From the NCBI GenBank assembly GCA_027625915.1, contig JANTQA010000032.1:9920001-9984000 (forward strand): a DNA stretch of 64,000 bases, in the 5' to 3' direction. Below, in pieces: positions 12,195-22,982 of this stretch. Source of the DNA: Anaeramoeba flamelloides. Lineage: Eukaryota > Metamonada > Anaeramoebidae. The notes under the pieces are model-generated. The model was not told where the DNA came from. It saw nothing but the letters and a program-made list of their open reading frames with translations, and ran no database searches. A program made the position numbers and the translations under genes. Position 1 is the first letter of the stretch, and each line of letters begins with the position of its first letter.

Positions 12195-13410
12195 CACAGT
12201 TCTAATTTTAACAATTCAAACAATTTTATCAGTTTTACCCTTCTGAGATCTTTCAAAAATTTGATTTAAAAAAATTTCATAATTTCCATTTCAAATCTAT
12301 AAGCACAAAACAATTTCCGAAGCTGTTCGAAATATTTTTTAAAGTTCCTTTTACAAGTTTGAAATGTTTTAAATTTTGAACTTGTTCTTGAAAATACATT
12401 AAAATCATTTTTTTATTGAAAATTTTCCTTCAAGATTTGTTGTCAAAATTTACTTTTTGTATTGTTTATATCTTTAACTTTGAAAAATAGTATTTTTTGC
12501 CCAATTTCTACAGAATGGAAATTCTTTTTGAGAAGTGAGGTAAAAGAGCACAATAATCCAACACCCTCTAGTAGAAATGTAACCCTTAAGGGATTAATGT
12601 CTCATCTAAAGAAGTCTAAAATTGGGGTTGTTGTTATATATCAATATTATCAGTTCTGAATGTTTAAAATATCTCTTATAATTCTATTATTAAAATAAAT
12701 ATTCAAGTCATTTGTATCAACTAAAAAAAAAGATCATTGTATTAGTAAAAAATATAGGAATTGTCAAAAAAATCGGAATTTGAGCAGAGGTTTAAAGGTT
12801 AAATAATCAATACTTCAGGCGTTAAAGTTGAAATATATCTTTATGAAATTTATCTAAAAATGTAGATTCTTTGCTATATATGTATTGATTTTTATTTAAA
12901 TTGTATCCTTAAACCATAGATTATTTTGATAAATTATTTTTGAAATATTAGAAAGACAACAATGATAAAAATAAGTTTTATAAAAATGAGATTAATAACT
13001 AATATTAATTTTTTATGTTGTTAAATATTAAGAAAATTTTTGGAAATAAATAAATAAATTAAAAAAAAAAAAATTCTTTACTTTTGGGAGTTTTAACGAT
13101 AAGTGATTTGATACTTTGATAAAATTATTTTTTTTTCTATTTTTATATTTGAAATGGTAATAAAAATAAAAAAAATTCAATATGAAAGTTTTTGATTGTA
13201 ATTCTTCTTAAAAAATCTAATAATTTATAGTTTAATAATAATTCTAATTGATTTTTTTAGAGTTGCTTGAATGATAATAACTAATAAAATTCACATCCAA
13301 GAACGAAATACTTTAATTATCAAGGAATACATAATATGGAAAATATCATGAGGGTTGAAATCTCTCAAGAGGTTTTTTTTCTTTAAAAATATAGAATAGT
13401 CATTCTATAA

Positions 13411-13543
13411 GAGCCGGTGTCCTTCGGTAAGGTGGGCAATGGTTTAGCAGCATGTACTATTGAAAAAAAGTTAATTAATATTCCATATATATATATATAT
13501 ATTTATATTAGTTACTTTTTCAATAATAGTGGATCTCCGGAAT
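13411..13543 (+). ncRNA. Candidate structured RNA (GC island with nested hairpins)
   Basis: In AT-rich genomes structured RNA genes stand out as GC islands, and this one also folds. CCGGTGTCC near 13414 can pair with GGATCTCCGG near 13531; CCTT-CGGT-AAGG forms a small hairpin; and TACTATTGAAAAAAAGTTAA pairs with TTAGTTACTTTTTCAATAATAGT around a (TA)n loop. A perfect hairpin (ATAGAAT-AGTC-ATTCTAT) lies just before it, and a T run follows at about 13554. The TTCGG and GCAGCATGTACTATTG pieces loosely recall the 5' part of U6, but the ACAGAGA box and the rest of U6 are absent, so it is not called U6. Strand and class are uncertain. Confidence 0.3.
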
Positions 13544-13699
13544 CTTCAAAGAGTTTTTAATCTGTCATTTTTAATTATAATCTAGTTTAAAGGTGTATAT
13601 ATTATAATTGTGTTTATATTATTCCCTTTTTTCTTTTTTTCTTTTCTTTTTTCGTCTTTTCTCTCTTTTTTTTCAGATAGATCTGATAACTGTTTTCGT

Positions 13700-13747
13700 A
13701 TATAAATATATATATATATATATAGATAAATATATATATATATATAT
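13700..13747. repeat. (TA)n microsatellite with short interruptions
   Basis: Alternating TA runs are interrupted once by GATAAA. Similar runs occur at 5711-5739, 13484-13503 and 31239-31270. They create open frames rich in Ile and Tyr on both strands that are not genes. Confidence 0.85.
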
Positions 13748-14929
13748 TCGATACTTAACGGGAAAATATTATTTTTTAAAATTGTTTGATTTACTAAAAG
13801 GGGGCTAACAATCACTGATAGTAATAATCATAAACCTTTTTTTTTTAAATTCATGATGTCTTTGTGTATGGTTTGGGGTAAAGGGTTAATACAAATGATA
13901 ATAAATTCTTAATTTTACTATAAATAAATTTTCTTGGTATTTAATTCTGCTTTGTTGGTATATATTCATTAACGAAAATTATATTTGTGACTAATGTTTC
14001 CTTCAGTTGTTCACAGATATTGTATGGATTAGAATTAATATAAACAACAAGTTAAACCAAAAAGGGATCATGGTCCAAAGTGGATAAAGCTTTTTTTATA
14101 TGAATTTATAAAAAAATCAATTTCCATATATTTTTATTGATATAGTTTACTTGTTATTTAAAAATAATTTATTTTGGTAATTTTTCAAAATGGAATAAAT
14201 ATGAAAATTCAAAAAAATAAAATAATAAATTGTGGATCAATTCTTTAGTTAAACACTCAACATACTAAATATTTTTTCACTATATTTTAATGTAATTAAT
14301 AAATATAAATGTGGCTTCGGATTTTTTTTAAATTTCCATTGATAAGAACGTTCTAGCTAAAAAGAAAAGTATCTAATTTTAACTTTTTCCAATAATAGAA
14401 ATAATCTTAGCCGTGGTGTGGTGAACAATATAACCAACACCAGGTAAAATGGGTTTTTAGTCTTGAATGAATAAATACATCAAAAAGTAACTATTAATTA
14501 TAATCATCTTTGATACAATTTCAAGTATAATTTTTCATTGGTATATCCTATTTTTCAACCCAGGTTATTCAAATTTCTTACTAAAATTTTTCCAATCAAA
14601 GTAACGAAAAAACTATGAAATTTTAACTAAAAAGTATTTGTTTTTATCTCGAATTATTTAAAATCAATGGTATTTCATTTTTTTTGGAAGAAAATTTTTG
14701 GGCCAAATAGATCGAAAGTCAAAAAGAGAAAATTGAAATTTTATGAATTTTAAAAAAAGTGACTTTTTCAAGCTGTCTCAAAAACATGAAAAAAAAGATC
14801 CAATCGATTTTTGTTTAGTCAGAATAAAAATCAATTAAGCAGACTTAATAAAAACTAAAAAACATAATCGAGCCATTTTAAAAAAATGAATCCTTTTATT
14901 GAGACAAAGTTAGAATTAAAACTTTTTTA

Positions 14930-15240
14930 AAGCTGTGCGTTTTAATAAATTGTGAACCTTTTTTTTAAAAAAAAAAGGTGCTTTCCTTGACACCCCAACC
15001 TCTACACCATATTTAAAGGTCGATTCATCACTTTTTTCAAAAAATGGAAAACTTTACCCAGTTTTGATTAAAACAAAAGCCATCACTTATCTAATCAGGA
15101 AATCTTTAAAAAAAGTTTTAATTGTGAAAAAGTTTTCACTTTTTGAGTAAAATAGAAAACTTGATAAAAGTTTTCAAAAAGTCTTTACTTTTTTTAAAAC
15201 CACTGTTTTATCATAAAATCGATAAACTTTTCATTTTCAA
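14930..15240. repeat. Degenerate internal repeat array, second copy of the 9040-9370 type
   Basis: Units of CACTTTTT, a short spacer, GAAAACTT and AAAAGTTTTAATT recur with variation. The array opens with CCAACCTCTACACCATATTTAAA, comparable to ACAACCTCTATCTCACATTT at about 9086. The copies are diverged and have no coding potential. Confidence 0.45.
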
Positions 15241-15301
15241 TTAATTCGTGAAGATCTTTGTGCTTTTTCAACTAATTTATAATGATTCCGAAAATATTTA
15301 G

Positions 15302-15481
15302 GTGTTAGAAATAAGGATTGTTCATTTATTAATTGGAAAATGGCAGTATGAAAAATTGGATTATCTTTCGTCTAATAGATTGAATGATTTTGTGTGGAAA
15401 GGCCTTTGGCTTCACCTACACTGTTCTAAACAAATGAATCAGAAAAAAGTGCTTTCTTATTTTAAAGTTAAGAGCAATTAA
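15302..15481 (+). pseudogene. Orphan exon-like open stretch (59 residues), gene relic?
   Basis: A frame opens right after a TATTTAG acceptor-like site and runs 59 codons to TAA. Its composition is clearly richer than the flanks and it has the mixed residues of a real protein (for example LHLHCSKQMNQKKVL and EKLDYLSSNRLNDFVWKGLW). There is no ATG at the start, and I see no matching upstream exon on the plus strand. The helical LSSxRLNxFVWKxLW pattern is vaguely F-box-like, but that is a guess. It may be a fragment left from a decayed gene, or a terminal exon whose partners I cannot see. Confidence 0.25.
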
Positions 15482-15727
15482 AAATAAAAAAAAGTTTTTC
15501 AGAGTCTAACAAATTTTATAAATGCTTTTTTTATTTTATCAATTCAAAGCAAAAATAGAAAAATTTTATTGATAAAGATTTTGTTGATTTTCTTTTTAAA
15601 ACAATTTTTCAAATTCCATTTCTACAAGGAAATTAAGAAAATGGAAAAAGAGTTGAAATAAAAAAAATAAAAAAAAAAAACAACAAAACTTGGTTATTGT
15701 TTTCAAATTGTTTTGTTTTTTTCAAAT

Positions 15728-16461
15728 TTACTTTTTTTTTGGTGACATGGCAATCTCTGGTCCACAAACACAGACGTGATTTGGGTTTTTTTCTTTCCAG
15801 TTACAAATGGCTGCTCTGATAGCGTCTTGTGCTAACATTGAACAATGAAGCTTAACTGGTGGTAAACTTAATTCGTTTGCAATTTCTGTATTTGTGACTC
15901 CCATAGCTTCGTCAACAGACTTTCCTTTAATAAGCTCAGTGGCGAATGAACTACTTGCAATTGCACTTCCACATCCTTTTTGTTTTTTTTTTTGTTTTTT
16001 TTTTGAAAGGAAACAAAAAAAATTCAAAAATATTACGTAATGGTTAAATGGTTGGATGTTTCTTCAAAAGTCAGAATCAAAATATAATTTCAAAAAAAGT
16101 TTTTGGTGTTCCTTTTGATTATAACAACTTTCAGAGGCATATTTTTTGTTTTTTGAACAAAAATTTTTAAAAAAAAGAAAACAATTATCGTACCAAATGT
16201 CTTGAAAACAGCTTGTTTAATGACACCTTCATCATCAATATCTACATCTAATCGCATGACATCGCCACATGCAAGTGCACCAACAATACCGGATCCAACT
16301 GATTGCTTTTTTTTATCTAAAGCACCAACATTCCTTGGGTTTTCAAAATGATCAACTACTTTTTGATCATAAAATCGTTTTATTTGATTAAGGCCATTCC
16401 ACGAAAGGGTTTGTTTAAGCCACAAAGAAGAGTTTGAGTGTTTTATTAAGGAATTTAACAT
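15728..16461 (-). CDS. ISCU: Iron-sulfur cluster assembly scaffold IscU
   Basis: Exons 16461-16194 and 15975-15728 join (GTACGA..AAAAG, intron 218 nt) into 171 residues; the junction falls at the conserved KTFG-CGSAIASSS. IscU holds nascent [2Fe-2S] clusters built by the Nfs1 desulfurase and passes them on with Hsp70/Hsp40 help. All key features are present: Tyr31 at the mature start (YDQKVVDHFENPRNVG), cluster ligands Cys65 (ACGD), Cys91 (GCGS) and Cys134 (LHCSM), and the chaperone-binding LPPVK at 127-131. Residues 1-30 are basic and hydroxylated with no acidic residue, like a mitochondrial or MRO presequence. The tail is unusual, with extra Cys147 and a Cys158-x-Cys160 pair before a Lys-rich end. 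A 165-bp palindromic element lies about 90 bp upstream of the ATG. Confidence 0.96.
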
Positions 16462-16549
16462 CTAATTTGTATTTTATAAAACAAAAAATTAATTTGTTTT
16501 TCTGAAAAAAGGGGGCAATCAAAAAAAAAATGAATTTTAAAACGTTGAA

Positions 16550-16714
16550 CACTACAAAAAATCTCATGACTTTTATCAAGCTTTCAGCCTTTTCTATCTT
16601 TCAAACACTTTCAGACAATTTAAAAAACCTTTCAAATACTTTTCAACACTTTTAAAGTGAAAGGCGTTGCAAAAAGTGATAAGCTTTGTTAAAGTCACGA
16701 GATTTTTTGTAGTG
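16550..16714. mobile_element. 165-bp near-complete palindrome (MITE-like) upstream of IscU
   Basis: The element begins CACTACAAAAAATCTCATGA and ends with the reverse complement (..GATTTTTTGTAGTG). The arms stay complementary almost to the centre, so the whole element can fold into one hairpin. The CACTAC start is like the ends of CACTA transposons, but the expected 3-bp target duplication is not obvious (flanks GAA and AAT). It sits in the IscU upstream region and could affect transcription. Confidence 0.6.
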
Positions 16715-17154
16715 AATGGTTGGCATTGTGAAGTGAAACTTAAACTTTTTCCAAATTGTTTGGAGTCTTCTTGTGATGTGTTACCAATTAAGATTTTTAT
16801 TTTTTTACAAAATTTGGTTTGCAAAAGTTTATGATATCAAAACTTTGAAAAAACAGTTGTGCAAATAATTTTGGTTGTACACAATCTAGCAAGGAACTAA
16901 AAGGTTTAAAATTCTTTGTTAAGTCTCTGAATGTTTTCTATTTATAACAATTATCAAAATTTTCTTTAATTTTTATTTAAAGATTTTTAGCAAGAGTAAG
17001 GCTGGTTAGTTAGCTTTTTTAAAGTACCAACTGGAAGTTCTCTCAAGTTATTCCCAAAACACTTAAAAATAGATGAAATTTCTCGTTTGAGTTCAATTTA
17101 TAAATCTTAAGAGATACGTTTACAATTTAGCAATTTGCTTTAAAAATCTTTTGA

Positions 17155-18650
17155 TCCAATCTCATTTAAGTTGTGAAGTCACTTATCAACATGGAAATAT
17201 TCTCCAATAAAGATCAAAAAACATTTTATGGGTAATTTTTTAAAGAAAAATTCAGAGATATTTTTAGAGACCAAACCTGGGACACCCTGATTAAATAATA
17301 TGTAAAGGAAGAAGAAAACTAATCACAATTTTCTTACTTAAAAAATTATAATCATTTCAAACACTCTCAATAAACAACTCTATCTTTTGAAGATTTTATT
17401 AACCATGATTTTTGAACTTTGGGTTTAATGAATTGTTACATGGTCATCAGAAATCATAATAATCCTATCAAAAGGAATTGTGATTTTCTCTTTCCATTGT
17501 GAAAAAAATTTGGGTCATTAAAAAAAATTGGGTCAGTCAAAAATTTGATTTCGTTTTTTAAATAGTAAATATTAGCAAAATGGTTTTTGATCAAAGTAAA
17601 ATTTTATGAACAAATCTTACATTTAAGAAAAACCAAAGTCATTATCAATAATAATTTTCAAAGACAATATTATCTTGTTGCATTTTAACCCTTTGGAATT
17701 ACTGTGGAACTCTAAAAAACAAAAATTTATTTTTAATTGTCAACTTTACTAAAAATAAGAGAACTATTTAATAGGAAATCTTATAATCAATTAATCTAAT
17801 AAGATATTTATCATTGTTAATGAACGCAAATTTATCACAGTTAATCTTAAATATCCTTTTAAACCAAATTGAATAATAAAATCTTCCAAAAAAGCTGTTT
17901 TTTTGAAAGAGGTTGTTTTCCACTAATGTTTACAATCAAAACTTCAAAATACCGAAATATCAAGATTTCAGAAACCATTTAAATTCTTTAAATCTCCATA
18001 GACAAACCTTAATTTAAAACACTTATTAATTTTTGGTTTTCCCAAACAATGATTAACTTGATCTTGGAATGTAATCTAATAAAAAAAATCAACATTTTTA
18101 GTAAAGTTTACAATTAAAAATAAATTTTTGTTTTTTAGAGTTCCACAGTAATTCCAAAGGGTTAAAATGCAACAAGATAATATTGTCTTTGAAAATTATT
18201 ATTGATAATGACTTTGGTTTTTCTTAAATGTAAGATTTGTTCATAAAATTTTACTTTGATCAAAAACCATTTTGCTAATATTTACTATTTAAAAAACGAA
18301 ATCAAATTTTTGACTGACCCAATTTTTTTTAATGACCCAAATTTTTTTCACAATGGTTTGTTTTTTTTTGTCTTGATTCTTTTTTTTTGGTTTTTTTCTG
18401 CGATTAAATTTCTCGAAAACTCTTCTGAGAGCTAATAATTACTCTGTTTTGGTATTTTTACAAGAATTTCATTAATAAATACTCAAACACATTTGATTAT
18501 TTTTGGTTGGCAATTTGTTTCTCTCAAAATCATTATTCTCTTTCAAAACACAGTTGTTAGTCTCAATGCAAATTGGGATGGGAGTTTTTGTGGAAAAGTT
18601 TTGTGGAGTTTTGCACCCAACAAATCGAATGAAAATTATATTTGGAAAAG
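17155..18650 (+). repeat. Dispersed repeat, copy 1 (second copy at 55225-56030)
   Basis: The two copies share the order of blocks. The last block (about 18466-18636 versus 55845-56010) is nearly identical over some 170 bases, whereas earlier blocks are diverged. This copy is split by an 863-bp palindromic element at 17494-18356 that is absent from the other copy. No reading frame is conserved between the copies; an apparent plus-strand frame at 18503-18727 lies in the repeat and lacks an ATG. Confidence 0.8.
17494..18356. mobile_element. 863-bp element with ~260-bp nearly identical inverted arms
   Basis: The left arm 17494-17757 and right arm 18094-18356 are reverse complements with almost no differences, starting CCATTGTGAAAAAAATTTGG. 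The 336-nt centre is non-coding. In the paralogous repeat at 55.7 kb the sequence runs CTCTTT-GTTTTTTTT uninterrupted. Here it reads CTC-TTT-[element]-TTT-GTTT, which is the pattern of an insertion with a 3-bp TTT target duplication. The near identity of the arms suggests recent origin or ongoing correction. Superfamily unknown; it is non-autonomous. Confidence 0.8.
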
Positions 18651-18700
18651 GATACAGTTTCTGTAATTTTGTTAACTGTAGAGAGAAAAATGTTGGAGAC

Positions 18701-19107
18701 AGAAAAATGGTTGGACACCATTTTTAATTGGGAACCTTAGTAAAATTGAAAATCAAATCCTATTGATAACTAGGTGAATTTTATATAAATCCGGGTTTAA
18801 AGGTGTTACACGTTCATTAATCCGTGGTGTGGGTAGAATACTCATTTGAATGGTTGATAACTAAAGTAGATCATGCTATTTTAACAAAAATCCAAGTTCT
18901 AGTAAAGTTTACTATTAATTCTGAAAATGGTAATTTACAAACTTGCTTTAGACTATAAGAGATAAGGTTTTGAAAAAGTAGAATTACATTAATCCTTATT
19001 CTAATAAGTAGATTATTGTTATTTTCTTTAGTTATTTCACAAACGATTGTAATTAAAAATCATTTTCAGTAATGTTCCCAATTAAAAATGCTGTCCAACC
19101 ATTTTTC
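18701..19107. mobile_element. MITE-like element with ~50-bp inverted termini
   Basis: The left end AGAAAAATGGTTGGACACCA, then TTTTTAATTGGGAACCTTAG, is mirrored by the right end at about 19055-19107. The terminus resembles that of 11759-12194 in its GGACA-ATTTTTAATTG-GA-TTAGTAAA order. A short partial duplication of the left tip (GAGAGAAAAATG) lies just before it. The interior is non-coding but contains a small GC-richer patch around 18788-18840. Confidence 0.6.
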
Positions 19108-21719
19108 TCTAAACAGTAAATAAGATTTTCATGTTTAAAAAAGTAAAATGATCATTCTTACATTGGAAATTTATGACTTAGTGAATTCTATGTGATCCGA
19201 AATACTGGTCAAGCCTTTTAGCAAATTCTAACCTAACTAAAAAATGACAAACAATAATTCCTAAATTTTTTTCATTTTTCTTCATTTTGACATTTCCAAT
19301 TGATTTTTTGAACCCTATCAACTTAACTTAATGAAAAGACCAAAAAAAAAAGTGTATAATATTCTCAACAATATGTAAGGGTTCTTAAAATTGTTTTCAT
19401 GAAAAATTTTCTCAAAAACTTTTTTTTTGCCAATTTCTTTGCCATTTTGTGCGATATAAAGCAAGACAAATTTCGTAAAAATATTTTCATTTTGTACTTA
19501 ACAGATCTAGCTGGATAAAAAATTATAAATTGTATAAACCACCAATATCTCTTTAAAATCCTTGATCTATAAAAATTCAATTGAAAACTTAGTAGTTAAA
19601 TTCCACACTTTGTTAAAGTTTCAGTGAGCCAGAAATTTCTTTTAGCCACTCTTATTCAAATATAAAAAATCCATCAGATTTTCACTCGTATCATTAATAA
19701 AATATTAGTTTAGATTTACTGATAATGTACTGAGTAACCTTTTGTAAAGGTACACTTCTATAAAATTTCAAATTATATAAAGTTTCTTAAAAAGTCGCTT
19801 ATTTTGCTTTTATTTGTGATGAAATTTTGGATGAATGATAAAAAATCATTTCTGTATTTGCAGAATAACAATCAAATAGATAATTTCAAGAAATTTAGAA
19901 AAGCATTTTTGATAAACTAGTACTATTGGTTGTATAAAAAAAAGATCAAAATTTTCATTCAGATTGAGAAAAAAAAATTATTCCCAAAGATTTACTATAA
20001 TTGGTAAAACACCCAATTCTCTAAAGAGGGAAATTAATAATTTAAGCTTGCTTACAGAAATATAAATTTGAAATATTAAATGATTAATAAAATCTTTTTA
20101 AAGGAAGATGAATGTAAATTTTTTTCCCTTTATTTTGAAATAAAAAGTTTTGCAATTATATTTTTAAACGGTGTGAAAATTCATTCAAACAATCAAGGAA
20201 AAATTTTTTTCTCTAATTTAGGCTCAATTCTTGTAGAGTGTAAAAATGATGTTAGCTTTGTATTAACAGTAGCATCTTTTTAAATATATTTTCAACAAAA
20301 CATGGATTATATCAATTAAGATTTAATTAAAGAATGTCTTGTGAATAACACTTTTCATATTGTCCTTTTCTACACACCATTTTGAGTATTGACACTTTTT
20401 GTATTCAATACTGGTATTTGAAGATTAAATAGGAAAAATTTTCACTTCATCTTTTCATTTTTTTTTTCAAAGAGGGACTCAAATTGCAACTTACTTCATT
20501 GAGAACTGTGTTTTCTAAAGATAAAGGATGATAAGGTAGTAAAAATTAATCCCATTTGTAATTCAAATTCCAGTAATGGGTTATTATAAAAAACACGTGT
20601 TATTTACACCTCTGTAGTTAAGAAAAATAGGGAAAAGGTCGTGAAAAAATTTTACCATTATTAATTCTAATACAAGTATCCCATAGGCCATTTTCTTGAG
20701 TAACTGCATGATCTAAAACCTGTTTTTTTACACCATAAGTTACCATTAAACCCAAAATTGAACTATTATTTTAAGTTTTAGTGGAAAAAAATTTTGACTG
20801 GATATCTAATAAAATTGGAAAAAGAATTAGTGGTGATGAAAAAAAAATTCAATACTCCAAAAAATAGATTTTTTTTTGTGTAAAATTTGCAAAAAATCAA
20901 ATTGTTCAATTAGTAAAACTGATCAAATGAGCAGATTTTTTACAAATTAATAATAATACAAATTAGAATTAAACGCCTTTAAGAATTATGGTATTTAACT
21001 TAGATTTTATTGAATCAATCATCCTAAGATATTATAATATATCAGCAGTAAAATTAAAACACCTTATCCATATAAAATAATACTTTATTATAAAGCTAAA
21101 TCGTAATAGAACTACCAAATGAAGAATTATCACTATTTTTTATCTTTGTAATTTTAAAAATTATTTGGAAAATAAAGATTTCTTGGTTTCCTACTTTGAA
21201 TTTTCTATTGATCCATTCAATACCATTAAACACTTAACTTTAAATCACATATCACATTTTCTAAATAATAAAATTTTCAAAAGGCTTTTTATGAAAAATT
21301 GAAAATTGAAAATTCGTCCTTTTCGCAATTACTTTATCTCAGTAATAACACTATTTTCCTCAATTTCTCACAATATTATTCAGATTAATTCTTGGGAATT
21401 ATGTCTGAAATTCGTAATTTACAAACTATAAATTGCCCGAAAAATACACTTTTTACTCATTCTGGTCACTTTGATAATTAAAAAAAAGAATATGACTTTA
21501 CAACGTTTTCCTTGAAATATACTGATAAAAACTAGATCATAATAACCTTAATTTAATTTTTTTATTCTTAAAAATGTTTTTAATATTGTTTGTATTCTTT
21601 TTAATTTCAAAAATTATCATGATTTTGGTCAGTTTTATTTAATGTGTTCAATTTTTTTCATAATAGTAATCATAGAAATTGAAAAACTTAAATGATAGTA
21701 CTTTTTAGGTTCTATTCAA

Positions 21720-21920
21720 TACAGCCAGTTCCACTTTTAAGGCACAAACTTTCAATAAAATTTAAGGCACAAAAAAAAATCTCAAATTAATGCAGAAAAT
21801 TTGTAATTTTTTTTGACAATTTATTTTACTAAAATCAGACTTTTATGCCTTAATTTGCGATTTTTATTGTGTTTTAAATTTTCGTTAAAAGTTTGTGCCT
21901 TAAAAGTCGAACCGACTGTA
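21720..21920. mobile_element. TACAGTC-family palindromic MITE, copy 1
   Basis: This 201-bp element has flanking TA included. Its ends read TACAGCCAGTTCCACTTTTA and the reverse complement of TACAGTCGGTTCGACTTTTA; GGCACAAACTTT follows in both arms. The arms are complementary almost to the centre. The TA boundaries are as in Tc1/mariner-type elements. It carries no coding region. Confidence 0.85.
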
Positions 21921-22095
21921 ACGAAAATCCCACTTAACAACTTTAAAACAGTTTTCGAATAGAATGTGTGTTTTTTTTTCTTTGTTAAATAATCATTTGA
22001 GAAAAGAAAATATAACTACAAAAACAATGCAGATGTAACTTTTTATCGTTTTTTTTTTAAATTAAACAAAAGTTTTAATTGAGTTTTCAAACAAT

Positions 22096-22215
22096 TGTAT
22101 TCAAAAAATCAAAGATAAAAATAAATTACTTAATTCGTAAATCCTTTATACACTTATTATATCACCCTGTTATAATCTGGGTTATTTATAATTTATCTTT
22201 GTTTTTTTGAATACA
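22096..22215. repeat. 120-bp foldback repeat
   Basis: TGTATTCAAAAAATCAAAGAT at the left is mirrored by ATCTTTGTTTTTTTGAATACA at the right, with complementarity running inward past the AAAT/ATTT steps. It has no coding region and is unrelated to the TACAGTC family. Confidence 0.5.
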
Positions 22216-22783
22216 TTTTTTTCAAGAACCGAATAAAAATTTTCTTTCCTCCATTTTCCAATTAACATTTTTTTCTCATAGTTAAACCAAGATCATTTTA
22301 TAAAATTAAAGTAAAAAAAAACAACAGTATGGTCTCAAAACAAAGTCGATTTTAATATTACAACCATTATAAAAAAGTGATAACCATACTATTTAAAATG
22401 AGAATAATAGGATTTAGAGGAACGAATTTCAAAACTTCTAGTCAGCATTTTTTTAAAAAAGATGGATTTTCTATTTTAATTTTGTGTTGTTCTGTAAAAA
22501 ATTGTTTTGAAAATAAATATTACTGCCACAAACGGAGGATTTGAATATTAGATTAATCAATTTATGGCATTTTCTATCATTATAATACCTTTTTTAATAA
22601 TTTAGATTTGTCTACCAATTCTATAATCAGTAGAGGATACGCATGATTTAACTTTTGGAAAGCTAATCAATAACAAATTTCATTATTATTGATTATTGTA
22701 AATATACTTATCTACATGTATTCGGCACGAAGGAGAAAAAAAACTTTATCTTTTTGTTTTAGTTACCAGTTTTGATAAATAAA

Positions 22784-22982
22784 TACAGCCAGTTCTACTT
22801 TTAAGGGAAAAACTGCAACGAAATTTAAGTCACAAAAAAAATCTCAAATTAAAGCACAGAATTCAGATTCTAGTAAAATAAATTGTCAAAAAAAAAATTA
22901 CAAATTTTGTGCCTTAATTTGAGATTTTTTTGTGCCTTAAATTTCGTTGAATGTTTGTACCTTAAAAGTGGAACTGACTGTA
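22784..22982. mobile_element. TACAGTC-family palindromic MITE, copy 2
   Basis: A 199-bp element with TA at both edges. The right end reads TTAAAAGTGGAACTGACTGTA. The centre contains the same CAGATTCTAGTAAAATAAATT block as copy 3. The left arm has decayed a little (AAGGGAAAAACTGCAACG instead of the usual AAGGCACAAACTTTCAACG). Confidence 0.85.

Larger units (their letters stand above)
11344..15727. other. Intergenic region between GH31 and IscU genes
   Basis: This lies upstream of the GH31 gene and downstream of IscU. It holds a palindromic-ended element (11759-12194), a structured GC island (13411-13543), (TA)n tracts (13484-13503 and 13700-13747), a degenerate repeat array (14930-15240) and one exon-like open stretch (15302-15481). 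A hairpin-forming GTGGTGTGGTG..ACCAACACC sequence is at about 14411-14443. No full gene is supported. Confidence 0.6.

Noticed and set aside
13411-13543. U6 snRNA call
   Set aside because: Only loose similarity to the 5' stem and the following bases; the ACAGAGA box and internal stem-loop are missing.
18503-18727. Plus-strand frame conserved in part in the 55.9-kb repeat copy
   Set aside because: Starts without ATG, and the frame breaks in the second copy; the conservation reflects the recent repeat, not a protein.
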